Origin: Flavobacterium sp.
GTDB lineage: Bacteria; Bacteroidota; Bacteroidia; Flavobacteriales; Flavobacteriaceae
Assembly: GCA_027483785.1 (NCBI GenBank)
Contig: JAIXTU010000328.1
Location: forward strand, 1 to 8,899
DNA length: 8,899 nt
Direction: 5' to 3'
Shown here: positions 6,043-8,899 of the stretch, piece by piece
Layout of the letters: each line of letters begins with the position of its first letter
How positions within the stretch are numbered: position 1 is the first letter of the stretch
Position numbers and translations under genes: made by a program
The notes under the pieces: model-generated
Databases searched by the model: none
The model's input: the letters and a program-made list of their open reading frames with translations, nothing else
Told to the model about the DNA's origin: nothing

Positions 6043-6543
6043 ATGAAAAATAAAGTTGATCAAAAGGGAACATACAATCCGCAAGAAAGCGTGAATAGAG
6101 CTATGTTTGCTAGAACTTCTGCTCTGAAGTGGCGATTAGAATCGGAAGGTAAGGAATATGTTTGGGCTACAAAATTAGAACGCGTTAGTGTTATCAGGGC
6201 TGGAATTCCGTACGCTTCACTGGAAGTAATCAGCAAGCGAATTAATGCGCCAATAAAAGAAGTTTTACACATTTTTGGCCTTCCGCAAACAACATACAAT
6301 AAAAAGCGACGAGAGAAGTCGTTGCTAAACGGTCGAGATAGTGAAATTGTTTTGCTTCTTACTGAACTTCTTGATTTTGGTTTGGAAGTTTTTAATGATG
6401 AGGAAGACAAATTTCAACGTTGGTTGAAAAAGCAAAACATTGCATTAGGTGGCAATACGCCAGAAAGTTTACTGGATTCCATTACCGGTATTCAAGAGGT
6501 GAAAAACTGTCTAAATCGCATCGAATACGGAAATTTAGCATAA
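6043..6543 (+). CDS. Xre/MbcA/ParS-family antitoxin of a RES toxin-antitoxin pair
   Basis: The start was set at the ATG at 6043, giving 166 residues. A frame from TTG 6010 is open but would begin inside the presumed promoter and operator. Residues about 44-92 form an Xre-like helix-turn-helix region (VSVIRAGIPYASLEVISKR, then LPQTTYNKKRREKSLL). The C-terminal toxin-binding part matches the TIGR02293/DUF2384 pattern: W127, GGNTPESLLD at 136-145, G149, V153 and the closing RIEYGN at 159-164. The protein should neutralise the adjacent RES toxin by covering its active site and should repress its own promoter. The stop codon TAA shares one base with the toxin ATG (TAATG), typical of translational coupling in this family. 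Confidence 0.92.
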   Translation: MKNKVDQKGTYNPQESVNRAMFARTSALKWRLESEGKEYVWATKLERVSVIRAGIPYASLEVISKRINAPIKEVLHIFGLPQTTYNKKRREKSLLNGRDSEIVLLLTELLDFGLEVFNDEEDKFQRWLKKQNIALGGNTPESLLDSITGIQEVKNCLNRIEYGNLA

Positions 6544-7013
6544 TGACCGTTTTTAGAGTTGAACGCGAAAAATACTTAAACGTAACTTTAGAAGGCGTGG
6601 GAGCAGCCTTGGCAGATGGTTTTAGATGGAATAGCTTAAACACCTCTCTAGTTTATACAGCCGAATCTCGTTCGCTTGCAGTACTTGAAGTTTCTGTACA
6701 TTTAGATTTTTCTGAAGATTTACCAACCGATCGTTATTACGTTGAAATTTTCATTCCAGATGAAATCGAAATTTTAGAACTACTTGTAAGTCAATTGCCT
6801 GAAAATTGGGACGCAAAACCACCAACTATTATTACACAGTTTATTGGAGATGATTTTGTTTCTCAACGAGAAGCTGCGGTTTTAAAAGTTCCGAGCGCCA
6901 TAGTCCCACACGAATATAATTACTTAATAAATCCAAATCATCCAGATTCGTCAAAAATTAAAGTTATCTCAAAAGAGAAAATACAGTTTGATAGCCGATT
7001 AAAACGAACATAG
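6543..7013 (+). CDS. RES-domain toxin, NAD+ phosphorylase family
   Basis: The ATG at 6543 gives 156 residues, the usual size for a stand-alone RES toxin. A longer open frame from 6420 lies inside the antitoxin gene and adds a non-RES tail, so it was not used. Family landmarks are visible: TVFRV at 2-6, R28 in GFRWN, Y38 in SLVYTAES, E49 in LAVLEV, and S118 in KVPSAIVPHEYNYLINP. R28, E49 and S118 are the probable Arg-Glu-Ser residues that give the domain its name. Known members kill or arrest cells by splitting NAD+ with phosphate. No frameshift or missing key residue is seen, so the toxin should be active unless held by the antitoxin. The gene looks more AT-rich than the receptor gene upstream, in line with later arrival. 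Confidence 0.9.
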   Translation: MTVFRVEREKYLNVTLEGVGAALADGFRWNSLNTSLVYTAESRSLAVLEVSVHLDFSEDLPTDRYYVEIFIPDEIEILELLVSQLPENWDAKPPTIITQFIGDDFVSQREAAVLKVPSAIVPHEYNYLINPNHPDSSKIKVISKEKIQFDSRLKRT

Positions 7014-7104
7014 AAATTTCATCTAGCAATAGAACAAGTAAAAAAATTCTACAAGTTTTCGGATAAATTGAATCCATAAAAATCTTACAAACAATTTTAA
7101 AAGA

Positions 7105-7836
7105 ATGCGTACCATATATCATATAAACGGACTAACGTGCACAAGTTGTAAAGCTACCGTTGAAAGTACATTGTCGGTTTTGCCCGATATGCAAAACGTT
7201 TTGGTTGATATGGCCGAAGGAAAGCTCGTAGTAGATGCTGCTGTTCGATATTCGGCAGAAGCACTAAACGAAGCCTTGCCCGGAAAATATACCGTAACGG
7301 CTTATCACGAAGTAGAAGAACCCACGTCTGTAAAGCCGAAAGTAATCGAAACCGAAGCTGAGATTTCTAAAGTAAAACAACTGTTTCCGCTTTTTTTAAT
7401 CTTCGGGTTTCTTTTGCTAGGCACCGTTCTCGGAAGCGTTCCCGAGTTTGAACCCAAACGAATGATGCTGCTTTTTATGGGCTTGTTTTATCTCGTTTTC
7501 TCGTTTTTCAAACTCCTAGACGTGACCGGTTTTGCACAAAGTTTTGCTATGTACGATCCGATGGCCGCCAAGAGCCAAGGCTATGCGCGCGCTTACCCGT
7601 TTCTGGAATTGCTTTTAGGTATTTTGTTTTTGCTTGAAATTGCAGTTGTTCCAGCGATTATAGTGAGTTTAATAACGCTAATTCCCACTACTTTAGGCGT
7701 AACGCGAACCTTATTGCACAAACAAAAAATTCGCTGTGCCTGTTTGGGAACCGTGCTTAAATTACCCATGACCGAAGCAACGTTTATCGAAAACAGCATC
7801 ATGATCGTTTTGGGAGTGGCTATGCTGTTTGATTAA
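7105..7836 (+). CDS. HMA domain fused to a MauE/DoxX-like membrane domain
   Basis: A 243-residue two-part protein. Residues 1-68 are an HMA domain with the metal pair in LTCTSC, C12 and C15. A polar linker (about 69-90) leads to a membrane region with hydrophobic segments at about 92-111, 119-137, 164-182, 183-200 and 226-242. This half resembles the MauE/DoxX redox-associated membrane family, including a conserved loop KIRCACLGTVLKLPMTE with C211-x-C213 before the last segment and the motif AYPFLELLLG at 163-172. With no signal peptide, the HMA domain probably lies in the cytoplasm. A role in moving a metal, or electrons to metal-bound thiols, across the inner membrane is inferred. It follows the toxin gene by 91 bases, but by content belongs with the HYC_CC_PP, receptor and HMA genes. 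No clear promoter was found in front of it. Confidence 0.85.
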   Translation: MRTIYHINGLTCTSCKATVESTLSVLPDMQNVLVDMAEGKLVVDAAVRYSAEALNEALPGKYTVTAYHEVEEPTSVKPKVIETEAEISKVKQLFPLFLIFGFLLLGTVLGSVPEFEPKRMMLLFMGLFYLVFSFFKLLDVTGFAQSFAMYDPMAAKSQGYARAYPFLELLLGILFLLEIAVVPAIIVSLITLIPTTLGVTRTLLHKQKIRCACLGTVLKLPMTEATFIENSIMIVLGVAMLFD

Positions 7837-7920
7837 CTTGTAGTTGATTGACCTTTAGCGTGCTGAAAAGGCAGTTGTTTTCATTTCGCTTAAAAACGCG
7901 TTAATAAATTGGTAAACACA

Positions 7921-7944
7921 GTGGCTGCACTAGGCTGTAGCCGC
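7921..7944. terminator. Hairpin between the HMA/MauE gene and the DedA gene
   Basis: GTGGCTGCA and TGTAGCCGC pair over 9 positions (two G-U type pairs) around a 6-base loop. The sequence after it is AT-rich but has no continuous T run, so termination would be weak. It may instead be a transcript-stabilising hairpin for the upstream gene. The surrounding 151-base gap contains no gene. Confidence 0.35.
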
Positions 7945-7987
7945 ATTAATTAGTATTTTCGCCCGTACAATCACAAAACAAACACAG

Positions 7988-8686
7988 ATGGAAAATTTTG
8001 AATGGAAAAACTTACTAGACCCGTTGTTCTACATTCATTTCGATATAAACGGTCTAAAAGTTGGCTTATTCATCGTGTTGTTTATCGTTTTTGCCGAAAC
8101 CGGTTTGTTCGCGGGTTTCTTTCTGCCCGGTGATAGCTTGCTTTTTCTGGCAGGTATCTATAACCGCGAACTGGTCGAAAACGTGGTTTTTATCGAAAGT
8201 GCTTTTTTAAACGTTACCCTTTTATCTACGCTCGTAGCAGCTGCCGGAATTTTGGGCAATATAGTAGGTTATTGGTTTGGTGCCAAAAGCGGCTACTATT
8301 TGTATAGCAAAGAGGATAGTTTTTGGTGGAAGAAAAAGTACTTGGTTCAATCGAAAGATTTCTTTGAAAAGCACGGAGGTCGCGCCATCATTTTTGCGCG
8401 CTTCGTTCCCATTTTCCGAACCTTTGCACCAATTGTGGCGGGTATTGTAAACATGGATCGCAAAAAGTTTATGTTTTACAACATTCTCAGCTCTATAGTT
8501 TGGTCGTTTTCGCTCATTTTTGCTGGGCATTATCTCTACGGATTCTTGTTGAATAATTATCAAATCGACTTAAAAGAACACATCGAAGTTATTGTTATTG
8601 GCCTAGTTGCTGTAACCATGATTCCAGTGATTTACAAATTTGGGAAGAAATCGGTTGCACCAGCCGATGAAACAGATCCAGAATAA
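7988..8686 (+). CDS. DedA-family (SNARE-associated/VTT domain) membrane protein
   Basis: A 232-residue inner-membrane protein of the DedA family; members are linked to membrane lipid recycling (undecaprenyl phosphate or phospholipid translocation) and to envelope stress resistance. Diagnostic features are in order: the re-entrant segment with E37 in FAETGLFAGFFLPGDSLLF (PGD at 47-49), the second glycine-rich segment GNIVGYWFG at 90-98, and the signature FARFVPIFRTFAPIVAG at 136-152 with arginines R138 and R144. Further spans lie at about 163-183 and 199-216. The C-terminus is short and polar (APADETDPE). Length and motifs are normal for the family. It has its own 151-base upstream gap, so it is probably transcribed separately from the metal genes; no clear -7 box was found (TATTTTCG at 7953 is a poor match). 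Confidence 0.93.
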   Translation: MENFEWKNLLDPLFYIHFDINGLKVGLFIVLFIVFAETGLFAGFFLPGDSLLFLAGIYNRELVENVVFIESAFLNVTLLSTLVAAAGILGNIVGYWFGAKSGYYLYSKEDSFWWKKKYLVQSKDFFEKHGGRAIIFARFVPIFRTFAPIVAGIVNMDRKKFMFYNILSSIVWSFSLIFAGHYLYGFLLNNYQIDLKEHIEVIVIGLVAVTMIPVIYKFGKKSVAPADETDPE

Positions 8687-8704
8687 TTAAATTGATTTTT
8701 AGGG

Positions 8705-8845
8705 CCTAATCCGGCTATACACTGCAAGCTTTGTTAAAAAGCCGGGTCTCACAAACAAAAAAAGCGCTTCCGTTGGTCGCGCTTTTTTTGTTGTTTGGCA
8801 AAACGGCTTTTTTACCAAAGGCTTTCCGTTGCTATCCGGGGCAGG
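8705..8845. repeat. Nested inverted-repeat element, about 141 bases, possible intergenic repeat family
   Basis: Three sets of inverted arms are nested on one axis. The outer arms are imperfect: 8705-8733 starts CCTAATCCGG and ends AAGCTTTG, while the reverse complement of 8816-8845 starts CCTGCCCCGG and ends AAGCCTTTG. The middle arms are perfect over 9 bases: AAAAAGCCG (8736-8744) and CGGCTTTTT (8804-8812). The inner arms form the terminator at 8754-8792. The RNA or single DNA strand could fold into one long interrupted hairpin. Such layered symmetry is more typical of a dispersed intergenic repeat than of a simple terminator; whether other copies exist cannot be seen here. Confidence 0.55.
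8754..8792. terminator. Bidirectional intrinsic terminator after the DedA gene
   Basis: A 14-base perfect stem pairs AACAAAAAAAGCGC (8754-8767) with GCGCTTTTTTTGTT (8779-8792) around an 11-base loop. The GC core with flanking A7 and T7 runs is the classic form of a terminator that works from both sides. It lies 67 bases after the DedA stop codon. Confidence 0.75.
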
Positions 8846-8856
8846 GATGGGGGTGG

Positions 8857-8896
8857 AAGATTTCAAGATTTCAAGATTTCAAGATTTCAAGATTTC
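8857..8896. repeat. Five tandem copies of AAGATTTC
   Basis: The 8-base unit AAGATTTC is repeated five times without a mismatch, followed by GAA at the window edge, so the array may change or end there. There is no spacer, so this is a short tandem repeat, not a CRISPR. Eight is not a multiple of three; if the array lies in a gene beyond the edge, copy-number change would shift the frame. Confidence 0.9.
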
Positions 8897-8899
8897 GAA

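Noticed and set aside
6060..6410. Minus-strand frame of 116 codons opposite the antitoxin
   Set aside because: It is a shadow of a strongly supported gene and has serine/arginine-rich composition with no recognisable domain.
6420..6542. Upstream extension of the RES toxin by 41 residues
   Set aside because: It lies inside the antitoxin gene in another frame and adds basic sequence outside the RES domain; the TAATG overlap at 6541-6545 is the typical junction.
8222..8563. Minus-strand frame of 113 codons opposite the DedA gene
   Set aside because: The DedA reading has diagnostic motifs throughout; the antisense frame has none.
8857..8899. CRISPR array
   Set aside because: The 8-base units are contiguous with no spacers, far shorter than any CRISPR repeat.

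Overview
The window looks like chromosomal DNA from a Bacteroidota bacterium, most likely a member of the Flavobacteriia. Three things point there: an exosortase of the XrtF type next to its flavobacterial partner membrane protein, a HYC_CC_PP-type protein beside a TonB-dependent receptor, and repeated matches to the Bacteroidota -7 promoter box TAnnTTTG just ahead of start codons. No rRNA, tRNA, CRISPR array or intact insertion sequence was seen.

Left part (1-1987, minus strand). A short GAF-domain protein related to free-methionine-(R)-sulfoxide reductase is followed after 7 bases by a secreted protein with MORN-like repeats and a TonB C-terminal domain. Beyond a 372-base non-coding stretch lies the 5' end of a second copy of that secreted protein, cut by the window edge, with its own well-formed promoter. 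The two copies look like a tandem duplication.

Middle-left (2034-3107, plus strand). Divergently transcribed from the GAF gene are xrtF, a membrane cysteine protease/transpeptidase of the exosortase family with its Cys-Arg-His residues visible, and an exosortase F-associated membrane protein that overlaps it by 11 bases. A 27-codon out-of-frame ORF overlaps the end of the second gene; its status is uncertain.

Middle (3141-7836, plus strand). A set of cysteine-rich envelope genes, probably for metal handling with copper as the most likely metal (inference): a secreted HYC_CC_PP protein, a TonB-dependent outer-membrane receptor with a Cys-Cys pair in its plug, a secreted HMA-domain protein ending in a His-His-Cys-Cys cluster, and a membrane protein fusing an HMA domain to a MauE/DoxX-like domain. 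The last two are separated by a complete Xre/RES toxin-antitoxin pair: a TIGR02293-like antitoxin and a RES NAD+-phosphorylase toxin, overlapping by one base, with an imperfect palindrome around the presumed promoter. The pair appears to have been inserted into the metal gene set.

Right part (7837-8899). A DedA-family membrane protein is followed by a roughly 140-base nested inverted-repeat element whose core is a strong two-way terminator, then by five perfect tandem copies of an 8-base unit that reach almost to the window edge.

The features that most repay a second look are the toxin-antitoxin pair inside the metal gene set with its operator-like palindrome, the nested inverted-repeat element, the duplicated MORN/TonB-domain proteins, the possible loss of the recycling cysteine in the GAF protein, and promoter boxes so close to start codons that some transcripts may be nearly leaderless.
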